Assembly (NCBI GenBank): GCA_050729815.1
Contig: JBOHLV010000132.1
Span: 1 to 14,907, forward strand
Length of the DNA stretch: 14,907 bases
Direction: 5' to 3'
Source: JAATGI01 sp050729815
Lineage (GTDB): Bacteria > Pseudomonadota > Alphaproteobacteria > ATCC43930 > CGMCC-115725
Part shown: piece after piece, positions 6,777-12,705 of the stretch
Layout: every line of letters starts with the position of its first letter
Position numbering within the stretch: position 1 is the first letter of the stretch
Position numbers and translations under genes: made by a program
Notes under the pieces: generated by a model
Told to the model about the DNA's origin: nothing
Seen by the model: only the letters and a program-made list of their open reading frames with translations
The model's database searches: none

Positions 6777-6958
6777 CAATCCTCCAGGATGCGGTCGAGC
6801 CGGCCGATCGCTGCATCAAGCCGCGCCGCCACCTGGGCCGCGGTCTGCGACAGCACCGAAGGCTCGCCCTTCAGCCGCGCCGGCAATTTGCCGGCCGCCC
6901 GCTCCAGCCGCTCGATCGCGGCCTCTAGTTCCGTCATTGCGTCGTCGAGATCACTCAT
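6776..6958 (-). CDS. Small coiled-coil protein (DUF4164-like) upstream of zapA
   Basis: This 60-aa acidic protein is almost entirely helical: SDLDDAMTELEAAIERLERA forms regular heptads, a short Pro/Gly break follows (KLPARLKGEPSV), and a second helix reads QTAAQVAARLDAAIGRLDRI. Small coiled-coil proteins annotated as DUF4164 are commonly encoded immediately before zapA in alphaproteobacteria, so a role alongside ZapA is plausible but inferred. The ATG at 6958 is preferred over a TTG at 6970, with GGGGAAG just upstream as ribosome-binding site. Its stop overlaps the zapA ATG by one base. Confidence 0.75.
   Translation of the reverse strand: MSDLDDAMTELEAAIERLERAAGKLPARLKGEPSVLSQTAAQVAARLDAAIGRLDRILED
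6880..6894. repeat. Inverted repeat inside the coiled-coil gene
   Basis: CCGGCAA and TTGCCGG flank a single central T, and one more base pairs on each side (6879-6895), giving eight perfect pairs. It encodes the KLPAR region of the small coiled-coil protein. A repeat of this size can occur by chance in a window of this length, so function is not claimed. Confidence 0.5.
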
Positions 6959-6963
6959 CGTCT

Positions 6964-6977
6964 TCCCCAATTGGGGA
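6964..6977. repeat. 14-bp perfect palindrome before the coiled-coil gene
   Basis: TCCCCAATTGGGGA lies between the GntR-family regulator gene and the small coiled-coil gene. On the minus strand its right arm GGGGA is also the ribosome-binding site of the coiled-coil gene. As RNA it could fold as a 5-bp hairpin with an AATT loop that hides that site; as DNA it could be an operator. A palindrome of this length is expected about once by chance in a window this long. Confidence 0.5.
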
Positions 6978-7001
6978 GCTTAACCGTCGCCGCCGGGAAA
7001 C

Positions 7002-7772
7002 TCAATCGGCGCCGTCGGGCCGCGACACTTCGAGTTCGCGCCCGCGAATGATCTCCAGGCGGCGATGCATCCGCGCCCGCGCGCCTTCGCCGTCGTGCGC
7101 GACGATCCGGGCCAGAATATCGGCGTTCGAGGCGATGACGTGACCCGCCACCTCATCGGTGAGCCGGCGGGCATAGACCGGCTCCAAAACGAAGCGCAAC
7201 GCCTTGAACTGGGCGATGAGGGCGCGGTTGTGCGAGGCCTCGACGATGGTCTCATGAAAGCGCATCGAGAGGTCAGTGAAGTTGACCTTGGACAGGCGCT
7301 GCTCCTTCATCTGGTTGAGGAGATCGTGCAGCAGGGCAAGGTCATGCGCGTCGGCATGGCGCGCGGCGAGCTCGGTCGAGGTAACCTCGATCGCGATCTG
7401 GGCATCGAAAATCTCCGCGGCGGTGACGCCGACCAGCTTCAACTGGATCGCGAGCGCGTCGGCGAAGCGTTCGGGATTGCCCTCGGCAATGTAGGTGCCG
7501 CCCTTGGCGCCGACGCGAATCTCGACGATGCCGGCGGCCTCGAGCGATCGCAGCGCGTCGCGGATCGCCATACGGCTGACGCCATAGCGTTTCGCCAGCT
7601 CGATCTCGCCGCCGAGGCGCTCGCCGGTTTTAAGCTCGCCCGCAAACAGCGCCGCGCGAATCTGGCGGATGATGCGCCACGAGAGAGTGCCGTCGCGCGA
7701 CGGCCGGCGCGGCGAGTCCGCCCGCAACCGAGCCGCGGGACGGGCCAGCATAGGAACACCGTCCTGCGCCAT
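7002..7772 (-). CDS. GntR-family (FadR/FCD) transcriptional regulator
   Basis: The 256-aa protein has an N-terminal winged helix-turn-helix of the GntR family (RIIRQIRAALFAGELKTGER through GIVEIRVGAKGGTYIAE, about residues 33-97, recognition helix near VSRMAIRDALRSLEAAG). An all-helical FCD-type effector domain of about 150 residues follows. In FCD domains one Asp and three His usually hold a metal. Here D167 and H173 (FTDLSMRFH) are present, but the later His positions appear to be N216 and R238. The gene starts 8 bp after the stop of the MetE-like gene. An alternative ATG at 7751 has a somewhat better upstream AGGA. It probably controls the methyltransferase gene and itself; the ligand is unknown. 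Confidence 0.9.
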   Translation of the reverse strand: MAQDGVPMLARPAARLRADSPRRPSRDGTLSWRIIRQIRAALFAGELKTGERLGGEIELAKRYGVSRMAIRDALRSLEAAGIVEIRVGAKGGTYIAEGNPERFADALAIQLKLVGVTAAEIFDAQIAIEVTSTELAARHADAHDLALLHDLLNQMKEQRLSKVNFTDLSMRFHETIVEASHNRALIAQFKALRFVLEPVYARRLTDEVAGHVIASNADILARIVAHDGEGARARMHRRLEIIRGRELEVSRPDGAD

Positions 7773-7780
7773 CGGCCCGG

Positions 7781-8893
7781 CTATTGTGCCGTCCCCCAGA
7801 CCTCGTGGGCGGTCTCGACCACGAGGGCAAGCTTGCGGCGCTCTATGTCCTCGGTGACGGGGTTGCCCTGATAGCCCGAGGCGAAGCCGCATTGCGGCGA
7901 GAGGCCCATCTGCTCGAGGGGAAGGAACTTGCCGGCCTCGTCGATGCGGCGCTTCAAGATGTCCTTCGTTTCCATCTGCGGCACCTTGGAGCTGACGAGG
8001 CCCAGGATGACGCGCTTGTCCTTCGGCATGAGGCGCAGCGGCTCGAAACCGCCCGCCCGCGCCGATTCATATTCGAGGAAATAGCCATCGACCGCGAGCC
8101 GACCGAACACCGGCTCGGCGATCGGCTCATAGCCGCCTTCGGCCGCCCAGCGCCCGGCCATGTTGCCGCGGCAGAGATGGACGCAGATCACCATCCCCTT
8201 CGGCTTCTCCGCGATCACGGCGTTGATGAGATCGACATAGCGGCGCGGCAGCTCGTCCGGGGCCTCGCCGCGCTCGCGCATCGCCCGACGCATCCTCTCA
8301 TCGCAGAGATAGGCGAAATTGGTATCGTCGAACTGGACATAAGTACAGCCAGCGGCGGCGAGCGCGCGCAGTTCCTCGCCATAGGTCCGCACCACATCGG
8401 CATAATAGACGTCGAGATCGGGATAGGCCGCCGCGCTCACCGCGCCGCGACCGCCGCGCAGCAGCATGGTCGGCGACGGGATCGTCATCTTCGGCGTGCG
8501 CGTCGTCGCCGCCTTAAGAAAGCGGAAGCTGTCGAGCTCGATCGGCGCGGCAAGGCGCAGCTTTCCCGTCACCTTGAGCTGTGGCGGCTGAAACGCCTCA
8601 CCCGTCGGTGCCGAGGAATCTGGCGCGCGGCCCAGCACCGCCGAAACGCCCTCGATCTTGCCAAGGAAATCGAAATGGAACGAGGTGCGGCGAAACTCGC
8701 CGTCGGTGATGCAGGAAAGCCCGACGCCTTCCTGCATCGCGACGGCACCCTCGATCGCGGCGTCTTCGAGCGCCTTAAGCTCGGCGGCGTCGAACTTGCC
8801 GTCGAGCCATTCGGCGCGCGCCGCCTTCAGCGGCTCGGGACGGAGCAGGCTGCCGACATGATCGGCGCGATAGGGCGGCTGGGAAGCGGGCAT
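7781..8893 (-). CDS. MetE C-terminal-domain-like methyltransferase
   Basis: This 370-aa protein corresponds to the catalytic (C-terminal) half of cobalamin-independent methionine synthase, a TIM-barrel zinc enzyme. It begins RADHVGSLLRP, typical of the short form. The zinc site can be read: H239 and C241 in CVHLCRGN, E274 or E276 in FLEYESARAGGFEPL, and C335 in SPQCGFASG. AGCTYVQFDDTNFAYL (181-196) is the substrate-side segment. The N-terminal MetE domain is absent, so the methyl donor may not be polyglutamylated methyltetrahydrofolate. The true substrate in this family is often unknown and may be a different thiol or methyl donor. The ATG at 8893 has a good GAGGAG upstream. It is cotranscribed with the GntR regulator. 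Confidence 0.88.
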   Translation of the reverse strand: MPASQPPYRADHVGSLLRPEPLKAARAEWLDGKFDAAELKALEDAAIEGAVAMQEGVGLSCITDGEFRRTSFHFDFLGKIEGVSAVLGRAPDSSAPTGEAFQPPQLKVTGKLRLAAPIELDSFRFLKAATTRTPKMTIPSPTMLLRGGRGAVSAAAYPDLDVYYADVVRTYGEELRALAAAGCTYVQFDDTNFAYLCDERMRRAMRERGEAPDELPRRYVDLINAVIAEKPKGMVICVHLCRGNMAGRWAAEGGYEPIAEPVFGRLAVDGYFLEYESARAGGFEPLRLMPKDKRVILGLVSSKVPQMETKDILKRRIDEAGKFLPLEQMGLSPQCGFASGYQGNPVTEDIERRKLALVVETAHEVWGTAQ

Positions 8894-8900
8894 CACACGA

Positions 8901-8906
8901 CTCCTC
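8901..8906 (-). promoter_or_regulatory. Ribosome-binding site of the MetE-like gene
   Basis: GAGGAG on the minus strand lies 7 nt before the ATG at 8893. It decides this start over upstream in-frame starts, whose extra 25 residues (Ser/Arg-rich) are not family-like. Confidence 0.75.
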
Positions 8907-9045
8907 GACGATTCCGAAATCCGGGAGACCCCGGCATCCGCGCCCGACCCAAACGAGTCGGTTCGCAAACTGCCTCAATTGAACGGCGTTGCGCACGGCA
9001 GCGGCTTTTGTATTATGTTTCCAAAGTTCAGCAACCGACTGGGGT

Positions 9046-9051
9046 TGTCAA
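9046..9051 (-). promoter_or_regulatory. Consensus -35-like hexamer in the divergent intergenic region
   Basis: The 263-bp gap 8894-9156 separates the minus-strand MetE-like gene from the plus-strand pair. On the minus strand it contains a perfect TTGACA here. No good -10 is found 16-18 bp on (AACTTT). A CATAAT at 9012-9017 is too far away, at 28 bp. The region is clearly more AT-rich than its surroundings and must hold promoters for both directions, but I cannot place the minus-strand one precisely. Confidence 0.25.
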
Positions 9052-9124
9052 GAGTCGCGACGCGCGCGGCGTGTGGCCGTGACGATTTCGTGTCAAGGTC
9101 CCTCCACATTTCGCCCGTGTCGTC

Positions 9125-9130
9125 TATAGT
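9125..9130 (+). promoter_or_regulatory. Candidate -10 element for the plus-strand gene pair
   Basis: TATAGT (5 of 6 matches to TATAAT) lies 26 nt before the TTG start of the ParB-like gene, which fits a short leader with AGGAG at 9144-9148. No consensus -35 is seen at 16-18 bp upstream (CTCCAC region), so either the promoter is weak or it needs an activator. Confidence 0.4.
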
Positions 9131-9143
9131 GGAGACACCCGGC

Positions 9144-9148
9144 AGGAG
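9144..9148 (+). promoter_or_regulatory. Ribosome-binding site that selects a TTG start
   Basis: AGGAG is 8 nt before the TTG at 9157. The ATG at 9150 lies in another frame and runs into a stop after eight codons. The TTG is therefore the best start for the ParB-like gene. Confidence 0.6.
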
Positions 9149-9156
9149 AATGGGGC

Positions 9157-9810
9157 TTGAACCAATGGCATCTTGAGAAGCTTCCGGGGGATGTACGTCG
9201 GGAAGCTGAGGGCGCGGCGCAGCAGGCGGAGATGCCGCTGCATCGCTGGCTGGCACGGATCATTCGTGACACCTGCGCGGGCGAAGGCATCGCGCCGGCA
9301 CGGGAATTGGTGCGCGGACTTGAATCGTCGGCCGCCACGGTGCGGGTGACGGTCGCGGCGCATGATGGCGTCCAATCGACGCCAGAACCGTTCGCGGCAC
9401 CGCTCGCGGTGCCGGCGGTCGAGCCGCCGGTGCAACCCGTCATCAACATCGTCGCCGCGGCGCCCGCACCTGCCAAGGCCGAGGTCGAGACCAAGATTCA
9501 GCCTGGCACGCTCCAGCAACTGGTCGATGGTCTGAGGCACGACGCGCTGTCGCCGCTCGGCGAGGCGCGGCTTTATCTCAAGCTGCTGACGGAGGAGATG
9601 GCGAGTATCGGCGATATCACCACCGCGACCGGCCGCAGCCGGGAGCACATTGCGCGCACGCTGCGTTTGCTCACCTTGTCGGACCGGTTGCGCGAACTCA
9701 TCGACAGCAAGGCGCTGACCCGCGAGCAGGCCTTCGCCCTGCTCGATGCCGGCGACCGGGAATCGTTCATATCGCCGGCGCCAGGCGCCGGCAACGGGGG
9801 TCGGGCATGA
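9157..9810 (+). CDS. ParB/KorB-type HTH protein lacking the CTPase domain
   Basis: The 217-aa protein starts at TTG with AGGAG 8 nt upstream. Residues 9-40 (DVRREAEGAAQQAEMPLHRW in the middle) form an amphipathic module that recurs in the next gene. A Pro/Ala/Val-rich linker (about 60-115) follows. Residues about 118-202 resemble the HTH domain of ParB/KorB/Noc proteins: LSPLGEARLYLKLLTEE, then GRSREHIARTLRLLTLSDRL, then ALTREQAFALLDAGD. The ParB N-terminal CTP-binding domain with its GERRxR box is absent, so it is not a full segregation ParB. It is probably a cytoplasmic DNA-binding or adaptor protein. Its stop overlaps the next start (ATGA), so the two are made together. The HTH call is by motif reading only. 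Confidence 0.72.
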   Translation: MNQWHLEKLPGDVRREAEGAAQQAEMPLHRWLARIIRDTCAGEGIAPARELVRGLESSAATVRVTVAAHDGVQSTPEPFAAPLAVPAVEPPVQPVINIVAAAPAPAKAEVETKIQPGTLQQLVDGLRHDALSPLGEARLYLKLLTEEMASIGDITTATGRSREHIARTLRLLTLSDRLRELIDSKALTREQAFALLDAGDRESFISPAPGAGNGGRA

Positions 9811-11825
9811 GCGCGGCATCGGACATGCCGCCGCCGCGGCGCACCGACCTCTCGCTCTTGCGCTGGGACGCGGCGTGGATCGATCCCGCCGTGCGCCGCA
9901 TGGCGGAAGCGGCGGCGCGACAAGCCGATCTGCCGATCGAAATCTGGATGGAGCGGGCGATCCGGTCCGCCTGTGGCATGCCGAAAATGGCGCCGCCGTC
10001 GAGCGAGGCCACGCGCCCGGCACCGGCACGGGCGTCGCCGCCGCTGGCAACGCGGGCAACCGACGAGGACGAGACGCCGGCCGTCATCCCGACCCGCAAT
10101 TTCTCTGCACTCTTGGCCGGCACCGGCCGACTGAACGGACGACGCGACGCGACACCAACCACCCCGCCGGCGCCGGAACCCGTCCCTGTCGCAGAGGCGC
10201 CGATCGCGTCGGCGCCGGAATCGGCGGAATCACCCGAGCCGCCACACGACGCCGCGCCCGAACCCCTTGAAGCATCCTTGCCTGACCTCGAAGAGTTCGC
10301 TCCACCCTTGGACGAGGCGACGCCCAACGGTATCGAGACCGGAATCGAGACCGAACCGGCGTTCCTTCCGCCATCCCTGGACGACCCGTCAATCGCCCCG
10401 ATGCCAGACGATCAGCTCCAACCGGCACCACGGCGCGGTCGCGCAATTACCATCATCTGGGCCACCGGCATTGCCGCGATTCTGGCGATCCTCGCGGTCT
10501 CGGTGCTGCACCAGCCGGGGCTGCTCGGCCAGCGCGCCGTCACGACATCGGGTCGGCATGTCGAGGAAGCCTCCTTGCCGCCTCCAAGCACGGCCCTTGG
10601 CGAGCCGACGGCGGAATCCGCTGCCAAGCAACCTGCGTTGGTCCACGGCGGCTTTACAGTACAGCCGGTACCGGCAACGCCTGCCAAAATGGTGGCGGCG
10701 ACGATGCCGTCGCCGCGAATCGCGCCATCCACCGCGACGGCGCCTGCGGTCCCAACGCCAACAAGCGCCGATCCATCGCCTGCTCCGCCCGCCATGGCGT
10801 CCGCGTCGCCGGCGCCCGCCGCACCGGCAATGGCCAGTCCTAACCCAGCCTTAAATAAACCGTCACGTTCGTCGGCATCGGTGGCGGCACCTGCCCCCGT
10901 GGTGGCGTCCGAGGCGGCATTACCGCCGGTGGCCGCTACCGCGGCGCCGAAGCTCGCCACCGCGCCGCCGCCGGTGAAGCCGAGTGTCCCGGTCCCAAGC
11001 ATCGCGGCCGTCCCGCCGATGAAGCCGAATGTGACGGCGACGATGCCGCTACCGTCGCCAACGACGGCCTCGGTCGCCGCCTTGGTGCCGTCCGCGACCC
11101 CGATGCCGAACGCCACCACTGCGGCTCCCATGACGGCCGCGAAAAACCCTGAGGAAAACCTGAACGAGGTGGCGGCGATGACGCCACCGCCGCCACCAAC
11201 CGCCGCGCCCGCTCCGACCGCGCCGCAGGGTCGCGACGCAAAGCTCGCGGCCCAACTTCAGCCCGAGGCGGCGGCGGGCGACTCGCTCGCCCAATTCCGA
11301 CTGGGCATTATGTACGCGCTCGGCAAGGGCGTGGCGCACAATTATCAGCGCGCGGCAGGTCTTCTCCACAGCGCCGCCCAGTCTGGCATCGCCGAGGCGC
11401 AATATGATTACGGCGTCCTGTGCGACAAGGGGCTCGGCGTGCCGCAGGATTCGGCTGAGGCCACCAAATGGTACGCCAAAGCGGCGAAACAGGGCCATGC
11501 CCCGGCGGCGCTCAACCTCGGCTATGCCTATGCCGAAGGCCAAGGGGTGCACCGCGACCTGCCGCGGGCCGCGCATTGGTTCAGGCGCGCGGCCCGGGAT
11601 GGCCTCATCAACGCCCAATTCAATATCGCCTATATGTATGAAAAGGGCGCGGGGGTGAAGAAATCGGTGGTCAATGCCTACGCTTGGTACAGCATTGCGG
11701 CGAGCAAGGGCGATGCGGGATCGCAAACGGCGCTAAAGCGCGTGTCGATGATCATGACCCCGCAGCAGATCACCTCGGCGAAGCGGATCGCGCGCGAGGT
11801 CAGGAACACGATCCGGGTTCGCTGA
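9807..11825 (+). CDS. PodJ-like membrane protein with C-terminal Sel1 repeats
   Basis: The 672-aa protein has clear parts. Residues 25-56 (AVRRMAEAAARQADLPIEIW core) match the N-terminal module of the upstream gene and resemble the start of PodJ-type and other alphaproteobacterial Sel1 proteins. An acidic, Pro-rich cytoplasmic segment runs to about 210. One membrane helix follows at 213-234 (AITIIWATGIAAILAILAVS), preceded by RRGR, so the N-terminus is inside. Residues about 250-475 are low-complexity Ala/Pro/Ser/Thr and probably extended in the periplasm. Four Sel1 repeats lie at about 493-526, 529-562, 565-598 and 601-636 (AAGLLHSAAQSGIAEAQYDY is typical). This suggests a scaffold across the inner membrane, perhaps for polarity or peptidoglycan. 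The ATG overlaps the upstream stop; the 3' end overlaps ispE by 26 bp. Confidence 0.85.
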   Translation: MSAASDMPPPRRTDLSLLRWDAAWIDPAVRRMAEAAARQADLPIEIWMERAIRSACGMPKMAPPSSEATRPAPARASPPLATRATDEDETPAVIPTRNFSALLAGTGRLNGRRDATPTTPPAPEPVPVAEAPIASAPESAESPEPPHDAAPEPLEASLPDLEEFAPPLDEATPNGIETGIETEPAFLPPSLDDPSIAPMPDDQLQPAPRRGRAITIIWATGIAAILAILAVSVLHQPGLLGQRAVTTSGRHVEEASLPPPSTALGEPTAESAAKQPALVHGGFTVQPVPATPAKMVAATMPSPRIAPSTATAPAVPTPTSADPSPAPPAMASASPAPAAPAMASPNPALNKPSRSSASVAAPAPVVASEAALPPVAATAAPKLATAPPPVKPSVPVPSIAAVPPMKPNVTATMPLPSPTTASVAALVPSATPMPNATTAAPMTAAKNPEENLNEVAAMTPPPPPTAAPAPTAPQGRDAKLAAQLQPEAAAGDSLAQFRLGIMYALGKGVAHNYQRAAGLLHSAAQSGIAEAQYDYGVLCDKGLGVPQDSAEATKWYAKAAKQGHAPAALNLGYAYAEGQGVHRDLPRAAHWFRRAARDGLINAQFNIAYMYEKGAGVKKSVVNAYAWYSIAASKGDAGSQTALKRVSMIMTPQQITSAKRIAREVRNTIRVR

Positions 11826-12705
11826 GCGCCGCGTCGGCGGCTCGGAACACGGTCGCTTCGACCCACCAGCCGGGCGCCTCGGCCCTTAGCGCCGCCGCCG
11901 CTGCTGTCGCCTCGGCCGGATCGCGGAACAGCGCGAAGCAAGTGGCGCCGCTACCGCTCATCCGGGCGAGAAGGCAGCGATCGAGCGTCGCCAACCGCGC
12001 CAAGATCGCCGCGATGGCCGGCACGCGCGCCGTGGCAGCCGCGGTGAGGTCGTTGCGGCGCGCGGCAAGCAGGCTCGCGAACGCCTCGGCATCTTCCGGG
12101 ATCGCGAATCTCGCGGGCGGCGAGAACGGTCCCTGGAAGTCGCGATAGACCGCCGCGGTTGCGAGCGGCACCAACGGATTGACGAGGAGAACGCCACAAC
12201 GCGGTAACATCGCCGCGGGTTCAATCAGATCTCCGACACCACCGAGCCAGCATGGTCGCGCCGCGAGGCAGGCCGGGACATCGCTGCCGAGCGTCCGGGC
12301 CAGTTCGGCAAGCAGCGCTGGATCATCACAGCCCCAGAGCACGGCGAGCGCGCGCAGCGCCGCGGCGGCATCGCCCGATCCGCCGCCGATTCCCGACGCC
12401 ACCGGCAGCCGCTTCATGAGCGTGATGGCGGCTCCGGCCTTGATGCCGAGCCGCGCCGCCAGCGCGATCGCGGCGCGGTAGACGAGGTTGTTCTCCGGCG
12501 CGCCGTCGAGCCGTGCCGCGAACGGCCCATCGAGCCCGAGCCGCGGGTCGGGCGCCGGCGTGACGGTCAGCTCATCGCCAAGATCAAGGAAGGCGACGAG
12601 CCCGTCGAGATCATGATAACCGTCCGCCCGGCGGCCGGCGAGGTGAAGATAGAGGTTGAGCTTCGCCGGGGCGTGCCAGCGGCGCCGGGCCGGCGCCCTG
12701 GTCAT
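11800..12705 (-). CDS. ispE: IspE, 4-diphosphocytidyl-2-C-methyl-D-erythritol kinase
   Basis: IspE is the GHMP kinase that phosphorylates CDP-methylerythritol in the MEP isoprenoid pathway. The 301-aa product has APAKLNLYLHL at 12-22 with the active-site Lys15, the ATP-binding loop ASGIGGGSGDAAAAL at 103-117, LGSDVPACL with the catalytic Asp142, and SGSGATCFALF at 250-260. Length is normal. The frame is open to 12855, but the first 50 residues there are Arg/Gly-rich shadow of the TPR gene. The ATG at 12705 overlaps the TPR stop by 4 bp (ATGA). The 3' end overlaps the convergent Sel1 gene by 26 bp, so the last eight IspE codons are shared with the opposite strand. Confidence 0.95.
   Translation of the reverse strand: MTRAPARRRWHAPAKLNLYLHLAGRRADGYHDLDGLVAFLDLGDELTVTPAPDPRLGLDGPFAARLDGAPENNLVYRAAIALAARLGIKAGAAITLMKRLPVASGIGGGSGDAAAALRALAVLWGCDDPALLAELARTLGSDVPACLAARPCWLGGVGDLIEPAAMLPRCGVLLVNPLVPLATAAVYRDFQGPFSPPARFAIPEDAEAFASLLAARRNDLTAAATARVPAIAAILARLATLDRCLLARMSGSGATCFALFRDPAEATAAAAALRAEAPGWWVEATVFRAADAALSEPGSCS

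Noticed and set aside
7784..9082. Plus-strand open frame of 432 codons opposite the MetE-like gene
   Set aside because: Antisense shadow. The minus strand carries the full zinc site and a strong ribosome-binding site; the plus-strand product has no recognisable motif.
8979..9176. Small plus-strand frame of 65 codons in the divergent gap
   Set aside because: No ribosome-binding site or motif; it overlaps the likely promoter and the start of the ParB-like gene in another frame.
9157..9810. Calling the HTH protein a chromosome-segregation ParB
   Set aside because: No CTP-binding N-terminal domain and no parA neighbour are present; only the HTH region resembles ParB.
10412..11131. Minus-strand open frame with Gly/Ala-rich product opposite the Sel1 gene spacer
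   Set aside because: It mirrors the Ala/Pro low-complexity tract; the sense strand continues in frame into Sel1 repeats.
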